A stretch of 64,000 bases of DNA from Pseudoduganella danionis (GTDB lineage: Bacteria; Pseudomonadota; Gammaproteobacteria; Burkholderiales; Burkholderiaceae_D): NCBI RefSeq assembly GCF_009720775.1, contig NZ_WNKW01000006.1, positions 186,001 to 250,000 of the forward strand. The letters run 5' to 3'. How positions within the stretch are numbered: position 1 is the first letter of the stretch; each line of letters begins with the position of its first letter. Below the pieces are notes generated by a model, which was not told the DNA's origin, ran no database searches, and saw only the letters and a program-made list of their open reading frames with translations. Positions 1 to 8,302 of the stretch are shown one piece after another. Made by a program: the position numbers and the translations under genes.

Positions 1-1212
1 TCCTTCGGCATGACGGGTACCGACCACTGGACGGCCGGCTTCCAGCACTTCTGGCACAAGGGCGTGCAGCGCGGCCTGGCCAGCGACTATGGCGACTACT
101 GCCTGGAACTCAAGGCCTCGCAGGAGAACCGCTTTGCCCACCTGCCCAATCAGGGCATGAACTACGCCTACCACCTCGATGCAGGGCGCTATGCGCGCTA
201 CCTGCGCCGCCTGAGCGAACCGCGCGGCGTGCAGCGCATCGAAGGCAAGATCGTGCGCTACACGCGGCACGAAGACAACGGCGATATCCGCTCCATCGTG
301 ATGGAATCGGGCCAGGAAATCGAAGGCGATCTGTTCATCGACTGCACCGGCTTCCGTGGTCTGCTGATCGGCGAAGCCATGCAGGAACCCATGCAGGACT
401 GGTCGCAATGGCTGTTCTGCGACCGCGCGATCGCCGTGCAGACGGCTTCGGTAGGCCCGGCCATACCGCTGACCCGCTCCATGGCCCATCAGGCCGGCTG
501 GCAGTGGCGCATCCCGCTGCAGCACCGCGTCGGCAATGGTCTGGTCTATTCAAGCCGCTATCTGGACGATGATGCGGCACTGCGCCAGCTACTGGGCAAT
601 GTCCAGGGCGAAGTGCTGACCACGCCGCGCGTGATTCCATTCAAACCCTGCCAGCGGCGCAATACCTGGGTCGGCAATGTGGTGGCCATCGGCCTGTCCA
701 GCGGCTTCCTCGAACCGATAGAATCGACCAGCATCCACCTGATCCAGCGCGCCGTGATCCGCCTGATGCAGAACTTCCCGGCCGACGGCATCAGCCCTTA
801 CGACGTGGCCGAGTACAACGCCCAGTGCAATAGCGAAATCGAACATATCCGCGATTTCATCATCCTGCACTACCACGTCAACCAGCGTCAGGACTCGCAG
901 TTCTGGCAGGATGCGCGCGCGATGGACATCCCGGCCGGACTGCGCCACCGCATCGAACTGTTCCGCGCCACGGGGCGCGTATTCCGCATTCCCAACGAAC
1001 TGTTTGCCGAGAATTCGTGGATACAGGTGATGCTGGGGCAGGGCATCATGCCGGCCGCGCACCACCAGACGGCCGACCTGATGGGCGACGAAGAACTGTC
1101 GCACTTCCTCGGCAGCATCAAGGCTTCCGTCGACCGCACCGTGCAGCAACTGCCGGCCCACCAGCTGTATGTGGAACGCTACTGCGGCCGGCCCGATCAG
1201 GCCGCACGTTAA
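1..1212 (+). CDS. Flavin-dependent tryptophan halogenase family protein, 5'-truncated by window edge
   Basis: The reading frame is open from the first base, so the true start and the N-terminal FAD-binding GxGxxG region lie outside the window. What remains is the C-terminal 400 or so residues of a tryptophan-halogenase-type flavoprotein (PF04820). Visible signatures are 'GWQWRIPL' followed by 'GLVYSS' (substrate- and flavin-side strands of this family) and the family block 'GFLEPIESTSIHLIQ', whose Glu corresponds to the glutamate used by tryptophan halogenases. Known members use FADH2, O2 and halide to halogenate indole rings or protein- and peptide-bound substrates. Many family members in proteobacteria lie near TonB receptors and have unknown substrates, so tryptophan itself is not assured. 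No flavin reductase is visible downstream; the next gene is psiF. Confidence 0.85.
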   Translation, partial: SFGMTGTDHWTAGFQHFWHKGVQRGLASDYGDYCLELKASQENRFAHLPNQGMNYAYHLDAGRYARYLRRLSEPRGVQRIEGKIVRYTRHEDNGDIRSIVMESGQEIEGDLFIDCTGFRGLLIGEAMQEPMQDWSQWLFCDRAIAVQTASVGPAIPLTRSMAHQAGWQWRIPLQHRVGNGLVYSSRYLDDDAALRQLLGNVQGEVLTTPRVIPFKPCQRRNTWVGNVVAIGLSSGFLEPIESTSIHLIQRAVIRLMQNFPADGISPYDVAEYNAQCNSEIEHIRDFIILHYHVNQRQDSQFWQDARAMDIPAGLRHRIELFRATGRVFRIPNELFAENSWIQVMLGQGIMPAAHHQTADLMGDEELSHFLGSIKASVDRTVQQLPAHQLYVERYCGRPDQAAR

Positions 1213-1303
1213 AAGGTGGTTGTTGGTCGCAGCGCTAGTCCGTTATAGTAAAGCCGTGGTTGCAGCTGCGACCCGTCCACCACGATACGATACCGAGGAA
1301 GAG

Positions 1304-1594
1304 ATGATGAAAAAACTGTTCGTTGCCAGCCTGATCCTGTCCCTGAGTGGCGCCGTGTATGCGGCCGAACCGACGGCCCAGCAAAACAAGATGAAAACCT
1401 GTAATGCCGACGCTGCCGGCAAAAAAGGCGACGAGCGCAAAGCCTTCATGAAAGAATGCCTTAGCGCCAAACCTGCGGCCGAAGCACCGAAAATGACGCA
1501 GCAGGACAAAATGAAAAAATGTAACGCCGACGCCACCGGCAAGAAAGGCGACGAGCGTAAAGCCTTCATGAAAGAGTGCCTGAGCAATAAATAA
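1304..1594 (+). CDS. psiF: PsiF repeat-containing exported protein
   Basis: Small secreted protein of 96 residues. Residues 1-21 are a Sec signal peptide (MMKKLF start, cleavage after VYA). The mature part is two near-identical PsiF repeats of the form 'KMKxCNADAxGKKGDERKAFMKECLS', joined by a short Pro/Ala linker. PsiF repeats (PF07769) are named from the phosphate-starvation-inducible E. coli gene; their biochemical role is unknown. The ATG at 1304 is chosen because it follows a strong GAGGAAGAG ribosome site and starts the signal peptide; an upstream in-frame start at 1169 would overlap the halogenase and destroy the signal. I see no Pho box in the 90 bp upstream, so phosphate control is not evident here. 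Confidence 0.85.
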   Translation: MMKKLFVASLILSLSGAVYAAEPTAQQNKMKTCNADAAGKKGDERKAFMKECLSAKPAAEAPKMTQQDKMKKCNADATGKKGDERKAFMKECLSNK

Positions 1595-1619
1595 GCACCC
1601 GCCCACGCTTAAGCTGCCA

Positions 1620-1681
1620 GGGCAGCCCCAGCGCCCGTGACTTTGTGCGTTCGATCAAAGTCACGGGGGTCCGGGCTGCCC
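1620..1681. repeat. Long nested inverted repeat (hairpin) between psiF and the GIN-domain gene
   Basis: Two nested perfect inverted repeats. The inner arms are 1634-1645 and 1656-1667 (12 bp, 10-nt loop). The outer arms are 1620-1628 and 1673-1681 (9 bp). No T-run follows on either strand, so it is not a canonical Rho-independent terminator. It could be an mRNA-stabilising or Rho-linked structure, or one copy of a dispersed palindromic repeat. No second copy was noticed in this window. Confidence 0.55.
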
Positions 1682-1788
1682 TTGCTTTGGGCACGCGCAC
1701 TGCGCCGGCCATGTGCTGAACGTCGTGGCGGCGCAACACCTGAATCCTGAACAACATTGTACAATTTGTAATTTCATCAGGAGGGAGT

Positions 1789-2409
1789 ATGCGTCATTTC
1801 ATCGCCGTCGCAGTTGCGCTGCTGAGTCTGAATGCCACGGCAGCCCAAGAAAGCCGCAGCCTGCCGCCGTTTATCGCCATCAGCACCCAGGGCGGATTTT
1901 CCCTGACGGTGGAGGTCGGCAATAGCCAGTCCCTGCAGATCAGCGGCGACGAAAAATTCATCGCCAGCCTGCGCACGGAAGTGGTGGAAAAAGAGCTGCG
2001 GATTACCACCACCGAGCGCGAATTCAACAGCGTCAAAGGCAACCCCATCGTCAAAGTGTCCTTGCCAGCACTGAGCCGCCTGAAAGTACTGGGTGCCGGC
2101 GAAACCATACTCAACAACATCCAAGGCGAGCGCCTCGACATCGGCTTCCAAGGCGCCGGCCATCTGGTCGCCAAAGGCAAGATCGACTATCTGCGCATCA
2201 ATGCCAAGGGCGTGGGCGAACTCGATACCAAAGCCCTGCAGGCCAAGCGCGTCGACGTGAATTTCGAAGGCATAGGCGCCGTCAACGTCTACGCCAGCGA
2301 TACTCTCAACGTGATCGCCAAAGGCATGGGCGATCTGGGCTATTACGGTCATCCGAAAAGCGTCAACAAATCCGTCTCCGGCATAGGAAGCGTTTCCGCC
2401 AAGGATTAA
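1789..2409 (+). CDS. Secreted GIN-domain (DUF2807) protein
   Basis: 206 residues with a Sec signal peptide (1-19, cleavage after ATA) and a single DUF2807 / GIN domain: repeated short beta-strands with Gly-Ala/Gly-Val turns such as 'LKVLGAGETIL', 'IGFQGAGHL', 'INAKGVGEL' and 'VNFEGIGAV'. This pattern forms a right-handed beta-helix-like fold in the family. GIN proteins are putative surface or autotransporter-like adhesins with no proven activity. The start is fixed by the AGGAGGG ribosome site 5-10 bp upstream. A longer lipoprotein of the same family is encoded at 5794-6666 on the other strand. The gene stands alone behind an inverted repeat. Confidence 0.8.
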   Translation: MRHFIAVAVALLSLNATAAQESRSLPPFIAISTQGGFSLTVEVGNSQSLQISGDEKFIASLRTEVVEKELRITTTEREFNSVKGNPIVKVSLPALSRLKVLGAGETILNNIQGERLDIGFQGAGHLVAKGKIDYLRINAKGVGELDTKALQAKRVDVNFEGIGAVNVYASDTLNVIAKGMGDLGYYGHPKSVNKSVSGIGSVSAKD

Positions 2410-2484
2410 TGCTTTACTGACAGCTCCGGAGTTTGCGGGTACTATCTTTCAATAGGCTCGTAACAAAATCCGGAGGCTGCATAG

Positions 2485-4767
2485 GTGGCTGTACCGAACG
2501 ATATTGCGCACTGGCGTGCGCAGGTGTTTTCCCGCTTGCTCCTGGTGGTACTAATACTGGGAGCGATTACCGCTATCCCCAGCGTACTGCTGGCGGTCAG
2601 CGAAGGCATGTGGTCCATCGTGGTCACCGACGTGGGGGCCATCGTCTGGCTCACCCTGATCTGGCGCTGGCATAGCCTGGCCTACACGGTCAGGGTGCTG
2701 AATTTCCTCGCCATTGCCTTCATCGTCGGCATCGCGTTGCTGCTCAAGGTCGGCCCCGTCAGCCAGATTTATCTGATGGCCATCCCCGTGCTGGCAGCGC
2801 TGCTGCTGGGCCTGCGCCCCGCGCTGGGCACCTTGGCCCTGGCCGGGCTGGTGGTGATGGTGCTGGGCTTCGATGCCAACTCCAAGCTGCAGATCGAAGG
2901 CATCCCCAATCACGCCTTCCTCAAGGCCGCCATCATCTCCATCAATTTCATGTTCATGACAGCCGTGCTGACGCTGTCCTGTGCCGTGCTGCTGCGCCAT
3001 CTGGGCAAATCCTTCGAGCAGCTGCAGGAACGCCAGAACGAACTGTCCGTACTGAACGCCGAACTGCGCCTGACGGCTGTCGCCGTGTCGCGCCTGAACG
3101 ACATGATCCTGATTGCCGAAGTGGACAAGCCGGGCGATGCGGCCGAAGCCACCCAGCACATCATCTTCGTCAACGAAGCTTTCGAGCGACGCAACGGCTA
3201 CCGCCGCCATGAAGTCATGGGCCGCAGCCTGCGCTTGCTGCGCGGGCCGGGCACGGAAGAAGCCGCGCTGGCCAAGATCAGCGAGGCGATGGCACACAAC
3301 GAGCCGGTGCGGGCCGAACTGCTGAACTACACCAAGACGGGCGAAGCCTACTGGGTCGAGACGGATCTGGTGCCGTTCACTGACGAGGCGGGTGTCAACA
3401 CCCACTGGGTGGCGGTGGAGCGCGATATCACCGAGCGCAAGAAGTCGCAGGACGACATCCACCAGCTAGCCTACTACGATGTGCTGACGGGGCTGCCCAA
3501 TCGCCGCATGCTGATGGACAATCTGGAAAAGCTGCTGGCCTCGTCGCGCCGCGGCGGCACCTACAGCGCCGTGATGTTCATCGATCTGGACCGCTTCAAA
3601 ACCATCAATGATGCACGCGGCCACACCATAGGCGACACAGTGCTGCGCAATGCAGCCGACCGCCTGAGCCAGTTGATGCGCAAGGCCGACACCGTGGCCC
3701 GTATCGGCGGCGACGAATTCGTCGTGCTGCTGGGCCATCTGGCGCACGACCTGCCCGTGGCCACCCACGCCGCCCTGACGGTGGCGGAAAAAGTGCGGCT
3801 GGCCCTGAGCCAGGAGCTGGAAGTCGAAGGCCATATCTACAACTCCACCGCCAGCATAGGCGTGACCATGCTGCCGCGCACGGGCAAAACGGCGCACGAC
3901 CTGCTGCGCGAAGCCGATACGGCCATGTACCGCGCCAAAGCCTCGGGCCGCAACGGTGTGGCCTTCTTCGAAGCGGCCATGCAGGCCGATGTGGAACGCC
4001 GCCTGAACATCGAACATGAACTGGGTGTGGCCCTGAATAGCGGCGTGCTGCAGATGTATGTGCAGGCGCAGGTGGACCGCAACGGGCGCGCCATCGGCGG
4101 CGAACTGCTGATGCGCTGGCCGGTGGAAAACGGCGACATGGTGCCGCCGCATATCTTCATCCCCGTGGCGGAAGAATCGGGCCTGATCGTGGCGCTGGGC
4201 ACCTGGGCGCTGCGTCAGGCCTGCTATGCCGTGCTGCGCCTGCAGGAAGCCGGGCATACGCTGCCGCTGTCCGTCAACGTCAGCCCGACCCAGTTCCGGC
4301 AAGCCAATTTCGTCGATCTGGTGGCGCGCACGCTGGCCGAGACGGGCGCACCGGCCCACCTGCTGGTACTGGAAGTGACGGAAGGCCTGCTGATCGACAA
4401 GATGGAAGAAACCATCGCCCGCATGCACCAGCTTGCGGCCATGGGTCTGCGCTTCTCGATCGACGATTTCGGTACCGGCTATTCGAGTCTGGCCTATCTG
4501 AAGAAAATGCCGCTGTACGAACTCAAAATCGACCGCAGCTTCATCATCGATACGCCGGATGACGCCAGCAGTGCCGCACTGGTACAGTCGATACTGGCCA
4601 TGGCCAGCCACCTCGGCCTGCGCGTGGTGGCGGAAGGGGTGGAGACGCTGGCCCAGGCGGAATTCCTGATCTCCAATGCCTGCGCCTGCATGCAGGGCTA
4701 TCTGTACGCCAAGCCCATGCCGCTGCCCGCCCTGATCCAGAAACTGCAGAATGGCGAACTGGCATAA
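2485..4767 (+). CDS. Membrane PAS-GGDEF-EAL cyclic-di-GMP signalling protein
   Basis: 760 residues starting at GTG behind GGAGG (2472-2476). Domain order: about five or six membrane helices (roughly 15-180), a PAS domain with PAC tail (about 195-320, ending 'VERDITERKK'), GGDEF (about 325-490) and EAL (about 505-755). The cyclase site reads GGDEF at 408-412 and is preceded by an RKAD allosteric I-site five residues upstream, so diguanylate cyclase activity with product inhibition is expected. The EAL half keeps 'DDFGTGYSSL', 'KIDRSFI' and 'VAEGVET', but the signature reads ELL instead of EAL; the metal-binding Glu is kept. It may be bifunctional or biased to one activity. The sensory input is unknown. 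Confidence 0.92.
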   Translation: MAVPNDIAHWRAQVFSRLLLVVLILGAITAIPSVLLAVSEGMWSIVVTDVGAIVWLTLIWRWHSLAYTVRVLNFLAIAFIVGIALLLKVGPVSQIYLMAIPVLAALLLGLRPALGTLALAGLVVMVLGFDANSKLQIEGIPNHAFLKAAIISINFMFMTAVLTLSCAVLLRHLGKSFEQLQERQNELSVLNAELRLTAVAVSRLNDMILIAEVDKPGDAAEATQHIIFVNEAFERRNGYRRHEVMGRSLRLLRGPGTEEAALAKISEAMAHNEPVRAELLNYTKTGEAYWVETDLVPFTDEAGVNTHWVAVERDITERKKSQDDIHQLAYYDVLTGLPNRRMLMDNLEKLLASSRRGGTYSAVMFIDLDRFKTINDARGHTIGDTVLRNAADRLSQLMRKADTVARIGGDEFVVLLGHLAHDLPVATHAALTVAEKVRLALSQELEVEGHIYNSTASIGVTMLPRTGKTAHDLLREADTAMYRAKASGRNGVAFFEAAMQADVERRLNIEHELGVALNSGVLQMYVQAQVDRNGRAIGGELLMRWPVENGDMVPPHIFIPVAEESGLIVALGTWALRQACYAVLRLQEAGHTLPLSVNVSPTQFRQANFVDLVARTLAETGAPAHLLVLEVTEGLLIDKMEETIARMHQLAAMGLRFSIDDFGTGYSSLAYLKKMPLYELKIDRSFIIDTPDDASSAALVQSILAMASHLGLRVVAEGVETLAQAEFLISNACACMQGYLYAKPMPLPALIQKLQNGELA

Positions 4768-4826
4768 TGCTGCCACGCTGTCTGTCCTGCCCGCGCCCGC
4801 GCGGCGCCCACCCCGAGGCTGATTAA

Positions 4827-5810
4827 ATGAGTGTGACTTCGCTGTCGCTTGCCGTCCTGCTGTGCGTGCTGGCCCTGCTATTGATTCTGCTGCTACTGCT
4901 GCTGGCCGCCGAACGCATCGCGCCGCTGCCCATGGCCCGCGCGGCCATGGCGCTGGAACGGGCCCGTTGCGGCCTGCGCCGCCATGGCGCGCATGAGCAC
5001 ATGCCCTTTCTGCACGGCGGTGCCGGCGAAGTACTGGTACTGGTGCATGGCTTTGGCGCCGACAAGGATAATTTCACCCGCATCGCGCCGTATCTGACGC
5101 CGCACTACCGCGTGCTGCTGCCCGACCTGCCCGGTTTCGGCGAAGCGGGGCGCGACCCGCAAGGACATTACAGCATAGCCGATCAGGTCGAACATCTGCG
5201 CGCCTTCCTCGAGCGCCATGCCGGGCCGGGGCCAGTCCATCTGGGCGGGAATTCCATGGGCGGTTTCATCGTCGCGCAATTTGCTGCACGCTACCCTGAA
5301 CGGGTGGCCAGCCTGTGGCTGCTCGACGCGGCCGGCACGGCGGCAGCGCAGGATTCGCAGGCGCTGCGCGGCTACCGCGATAGCGGCGCCCTGCCCCTGC
5401 TGGTGCGCGCGGAAGCAGATTTCAGCGAAATGCTCGCGTATTCGCGCCACCGCCGCTTCTTCCTGCCATATGCGGTGCGCACGGCACTGGCACGGCGTGC
5501 GGCGGCCGACTTTGGTCTGCACGAAAAAATCATGCAGCAGGTGGCGGCTTCGCCGCTGCTGGAACAGCAGTACAGCACACTCGCCACGCCGGCCCTGATC
5601 GTCTGGGGTGAGCGCGACCGCATCCTGCATCCGGCCGGTGCCGCGGCACTGGCCGCGCTGTACACCGACCATCACAGCATCATGATGGCCGATATCGGCC
5701 ACCTGCCCATGCTGGAAGCGCCGCGCCAGTGCGCTGCCGACTACCGCGCCTTCCGCCAGCAACTGGCGCAGCGCGGCGCGGCAGCCGCCAGGCTTACTGC
5801 ATCAGCGTGA
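4827..5810 (+). CDS. Alpha/beta hydrolase with N-terminal membrane anchor
   Basis: 327 residues. A Leu-rich segment at 7-27 is a signal anchor, placing the enzyme at the inner membrane. The hydrolase fold follows: oxyanion-side HGFG at 73-76, nucleophile elbow 'GNSMGG' with Ser142, acid 'GERDRI', and 'GHLPMLEAP' for the catalytic His. The arrangement resembles the lipase/esterase and meta-cleavage hydrolase group (PF00561 / PF12697). The natural ester is not evident. Its last 17 bp overlap the 3' end of the convergent GIN lipoprotein gene, so the two transcripts are antisense at their ends. Confidence 0.85.
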   Translation: MSVTSLSLAVLLCVLALLLILLLLLLAAERIAPLPMARAAMALERARCGLRRHGAHEHMPFLHGGAGEVLVLVHGFGADKDNFTRIAPYLTPHYRVLLPDLPGFGEAGRDPQGHYSIADQVEHLRAFLERHAGPGPVHLGGNSMGGFIVAQFAARYPERVASLWLLDAAGTAAAQDSQALRGYRDSGALPLLVRAEADFSEMLAYSRHRRFFLPYAVRTALARRAAADFGLHEKIMQQVAASPLLEQQYSTLATPALIVWGERDRILHPAGAAALAALYTDHHSIMMADIGHLPMLEAPRQCAADYRAFRQQLAQRGAAAARLTASA

Positions 5811-6666
5811 CGTTGCGGCCACTGATATTGCGCTGCAAGGGATTGCCGTACACGGTCACATAGCCGGAGCCGTTGGACGACGCTACCAGCGACTGGCTGA
5901 CGGCGGCCGTGATGCTGCCCGAACCATAGGTCACCAGTTCGGCACTCTGGCTTTGCAGGCCGGCCAGGCTGGCGCTGCCCGAACCATATACGCGCACATT
6001 CATATTGCGCACCGTGCCGTTGGCATGCACGCCGCCAGAACCGCGCACATCGAGTTCCAGCCGCTCGCCATCAACGCGGCCCAGATCGAGCTTGCCCGAA
6101 CCATGCAGGCTGGCAGTGGTGCTGCCGCTCTGCAGGCCCGCCGCCGTCACACTGCCGGAACCATTCAGACGGGCTTCCAGACGGCTCACATGGCCAGCCA
6201 GTTGCACCTGACGCGAACCATTCTGGCTCAGCGTCAGCGCGCCGCCATTCAGGCCCGTGACGATCAGACGTCCGGATCCATTGCTCTGGATCTGGCGCAG
6301 CGCGGGCGTGGTGTAGGTCACGCGCAGCGCGTTGCTGCTATTGACCTTGCCATCGACCCAGACGCGCAACATGCCGCCGCTAGCATCGGTACGCACCATG
6401 GGCAGCAAATTGCTGTCGCCTTCCACCTGCAGGCCGGCGGCACTGCCCACTTTGACTTCCACCTGCAGCGGACCATTGATGTCTATGCTGTCGGCATCGA
6501 CGGCAGGACGCTGTTCGATCACCGTCTGGCCATTGCCCTGCACGCCCGAGCTGCCGAACACGCTGGTGACACGGGTGCCGCCGCCATCGTCCGGTATCAC
6601 CACGATGGCGCATCCGGCCAGCGATGCACAGGCAGCCAGTACGGCCAGAGAAATTGCTTTACGCAT
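5794..6666 (-). CDS. GIN-domain (DUF2807) lipoprotein
   Basis: 290 residues. The N-terminus carries a lipoprotein signal with lipobox LAGC (Cys19), so the protein is predicted to be anchored in a membrane facing the periplasm or surface. The rest is an extended DUF2807 region made of many short 'xGSGxxx' strand-turn repeats ('SNGSGRL', 'QNGSRQV', 'LHGSGKL', 'VRGSGGV', 'VYGSGSA', 'TYGSGSI'), typical of an adhesin-like beta-helix. Function is unknown. It is divergent from the MazG-like gene, with 195 bp between them to hold both promoters, and convergent with the alpha/beta hydrolase. Confidence 0.85.
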   Translation of the reverse strand: MRKAISLAVLAACASLAGCAIVVIPDDGGGTRVTSVFGSSGVQGNGQTVIEQRPAVDADSIDINGPLQVEVKVGSAAGLQVEGDSNLLPMVRTDASGGMLRVWVDGKVNSSNALRVTYTTPALRQIQSNGSGRLIVTGLNGGALTLSQNGSRQVQLAGHVSRLEARLNGSGSVTAAGLQSGSTTASLHGSGKLDLGRVDGERLELDVRGSGGVHANGTVRNMNVRVYGSGSASLAGLQSQSAELVTYGSGSITAAVSQSLVASSNGSGYVTVYGNPLQRNISGRNVTLMQ

Positions 6667-6861
6667 GATAGGTGTTCCCCCTTATTGAATAGTGTCGCCA
6701 CTATAGAAAAGCAGGCACCGGAATGGGCGGCAAAAGCGACGAACGGTAGAAAACGGGGGATGAATGGTGCAAAAACGCTATCGACGACGCAGGCGCAACG
6801 GGGCCGGTGCTATCATCTGGCCTCGCCTTGCGGCCCCCGCACACACCATAGACACGACATC

Positions 6862-7230
6862 ATGACCAGCTCCAGCCAGCCCCAGGATAGCCTGCTCGCC
6901 CTGCGCGACCTGACCCGCCAGTTTGCCAGCGAACGCCAGTGGCAAGCCTTCCACACGCCCAAGAACCTGGCCATGGCCCTCAGCGTCGAAGCGGCCGAAC
7001 TGATGGAACACTTCCAGTGGCTGGCGACAGGCGCTGCACATGAACTCGACGAGCAGGCCCGCACCGGCATCCGCCATGAACTGGCCGATGTGCTGCTGTA
7101 TCTGGTGCAGCTAGCCGACCAGACGGGGGTGGACCTGCATGCGGCCGCGCTGGAAAAGATCGCCCTGAATGCGCAAAAATATCCGGCTGCGCAGGTGCAG
7201 GGCGACGCGCGCAAATACGACCGCTATTAG
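6862..7230 (+). CDS. MazG-like / dCTPase-type nucleotide pyrophosphohydrolase
   Basis: 122 residues, a single small all-alpha NTP pyrophosphohydrolase domain. The metal-binding pattern of the MazG superfamily is visible as 'EAAELMEHFQW' and 'HELADVLLYLVQLAD' (E-x-x-E ... E-x-x-D). Such proteins hydrolyse (d)NTPs, often damaged or non-canonical dCTP derivatives, to monophosphate and pyrophosphate and so clean the nucleotide pool. The size fits the short dCTPase-like clade rather than the tandem-domain MazG. ATG 6862 is chosen because the long upstream extension of the frame is antisense to the lipoprotein gene and lacks homology-like composition. Confidence 0.85.
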   Translation: MTSSSQPQDSLLALRDLTRQFASERQWQAFHTPKNLAMALSVEAAELMEHFQWLATGAAHELDEQARTGIRHELADVLLYLVQLADQTGVDLHAAALEKIALNAQKYPAAQVQGDARKYDRY

Positions 7231-7238
7231 GCCCGGCC

Positions 7239-7275
7239 CAGCTCAGCCCAGCTCAGCTCAGCTCAGCTCAGCTTA
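7239..7275. repeat. Pentanucleotide CAGCT/CAGCC tandem run
   Basis: About seven units of a 5-bp repeat (CAGCT, with CAGCC interruptions) fill the gap between the convergent MazG-like and esterase genes and reach the stop codon of the esterase (7273). Length variation by slippage could alter that 3' end. Confidence 0.7.
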
Positions 7276-8205
7276 GTGCAACGGCGCCAGCCCCAGCGCA
7301 CGGCGGATCTGGCCGCCCACGATCAGCCATGCGCGCGAACTGGCCGCCACTTCGTCGTAGTGGCTGGCGCCCGGCAGCACAATCACTTCCGCCGCATCGC
7401 CGGCCGCCTGCGCACGGCGCGCATAATCCTGCCCCACGCGGGTCGGCGCAATCACATCGAGCTCACCGTGGATCAGCACCGTGCGCACGCCGGCCGGCAG
7501 CATTTCTGCCGGCGAGGTGTCGCTGAACACGTCGGGACGGCTGGCGCTCGGCGTGCCGGTCAGTTGCACCATGTCGCGGTCACAACTAGTCTTGATCAGG
7601 CGTTCTTCATTGCGCAGATCAGCCAGCCCGCCCAGGCTGATCACCACCGGCACGGCCAGCGGCTGCGCCACATACAGCGGGCTGCTGTGCGGCAGGCGCG
7701 CGCGCGCGGCGGCCCACTGGGCCAGATGGCCACCGGCCGAATGCCCCACCAGCACGATGCGCTGCAAATCCAGCCTGTGCAGGGGCGCTAGCTGGCGCAG
7801 CCTATCCATGGCGCTGGCCACATCCTGATACATGCCCGGATAGCCGCCGCCCGCTTCGTCAAAGCGGCGATACTCGATATTCCACACGGCGATGCCCTGC
7901 TGCGTCAGTGCACCGGCCATATTGCGCATCTGGCTGATGCCGCCGAACTCTTTGGTCCAGCAGCCGCCGTGGATGATCACGGCCAGCGGGAACGGGCCGC
8001 CACCGGCTGGCACAAACAGCTCGCCATATTGCGATGGCGCCGCACCATAGGCCACGTGGGCACTGGGCGCAGGACCGTGCAATGCCAGATAGTCCTGCAA
8101 GCTCATAGGCACGCTCACGCGGGCATCAGTGCCAATGGCGGCGGCCGCACCCACATTGCCGGCAACGGCAGCAGCCAGCAGGGTCTTACGCATTTTTTTT
8201 AGCAT
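7273..8205 (-). CDS. Exported alpha/beta hydrolase (BD-FAE / kynurenine-formamidase-like)
   Basis: 310 residues. Residues 1-25 look like a Sec signal peptide (MLKKMRKTLLAAAVAG...). The hydrolase carries 'HGG' (79-81) as oxyanion motif, the nucleophile elbow 'GHSAGG' with Ser157, 'HGELDVI' for the Asp and 'GASHYDEV' for the His. This HGG/GHSAGG combination is shared by arylformamidases, carbohydrate esterases and hormone-sensitive-lipase-like enzymes, so the substrate is open. ATG 8205 is preferred over 8244 because AGGGAG lies 9 bp upstream and it begins the signal peptide. It lies downstream of the amine-oxidase/TonB-receptor operon on the same strand, but a terminator-like hairpin separates them. 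Confidence 0.75.
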   Translation of the reverse strand: MLKKMRKTLLAAAVAGNVGAAAAIGTDARVSVPMSLQDYLALHGPAPSAHVAYGAAPSQYGELFVPAGGGPFPLAVIIHGGCWTKEFGGISQMRNMAGALTQQGIAVWNIEYRRFDEAGGGYPGMYQDVASAMDRLRQLAPLHRLDLQRIVLVGHSAGGHLAQWAAARARLPHSSPLYVAQPLAVPVVISLGGLADLRNEERLIKTSCDRDMVQLTGTPSASRPDVFSDTSPAEMLPAGVRTVLIHGELDVIAPTRVGQDYARRAQAAGDAAEVIVLPGASHYDEVAASSRAWLIVGGQIRRALGLAPLH

Positions 8206-8242
8206 CGCTAGAGTCTCCCTCAGAAGGCGCCATGCTACACCC

Positions 8243-8278
8243 AAAGAAAAACGGCCACCAGCTTGCGCTGGCGGCCGT
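8243..8278 (-). terminator. Rho-independent terminator after the TonB-dependent receptor gene
   Basis: Read on the minus strand, a 12-bp stem (plus-strand arms 8251-8262 and 8267-8278, one G-T wobble) with a GCAA tetraloop is followed by TTTTCTTT. This should end the four-gene amine-oxidase operon before the downstream hydrolase. Confidence 0.8.
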
Positions 8279-8302
8279 CAGGCTAAGCGATGGCAGAAGA
8301 GC

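Noticed and set aside
5953..6861. Long open extension upstream of the MazG-like gene
   Set aside because: It is antisense to the GIN lipoprotein gene; its His/Ala/Gln-rich translation is typical of shadow frames in high-GC DNA.
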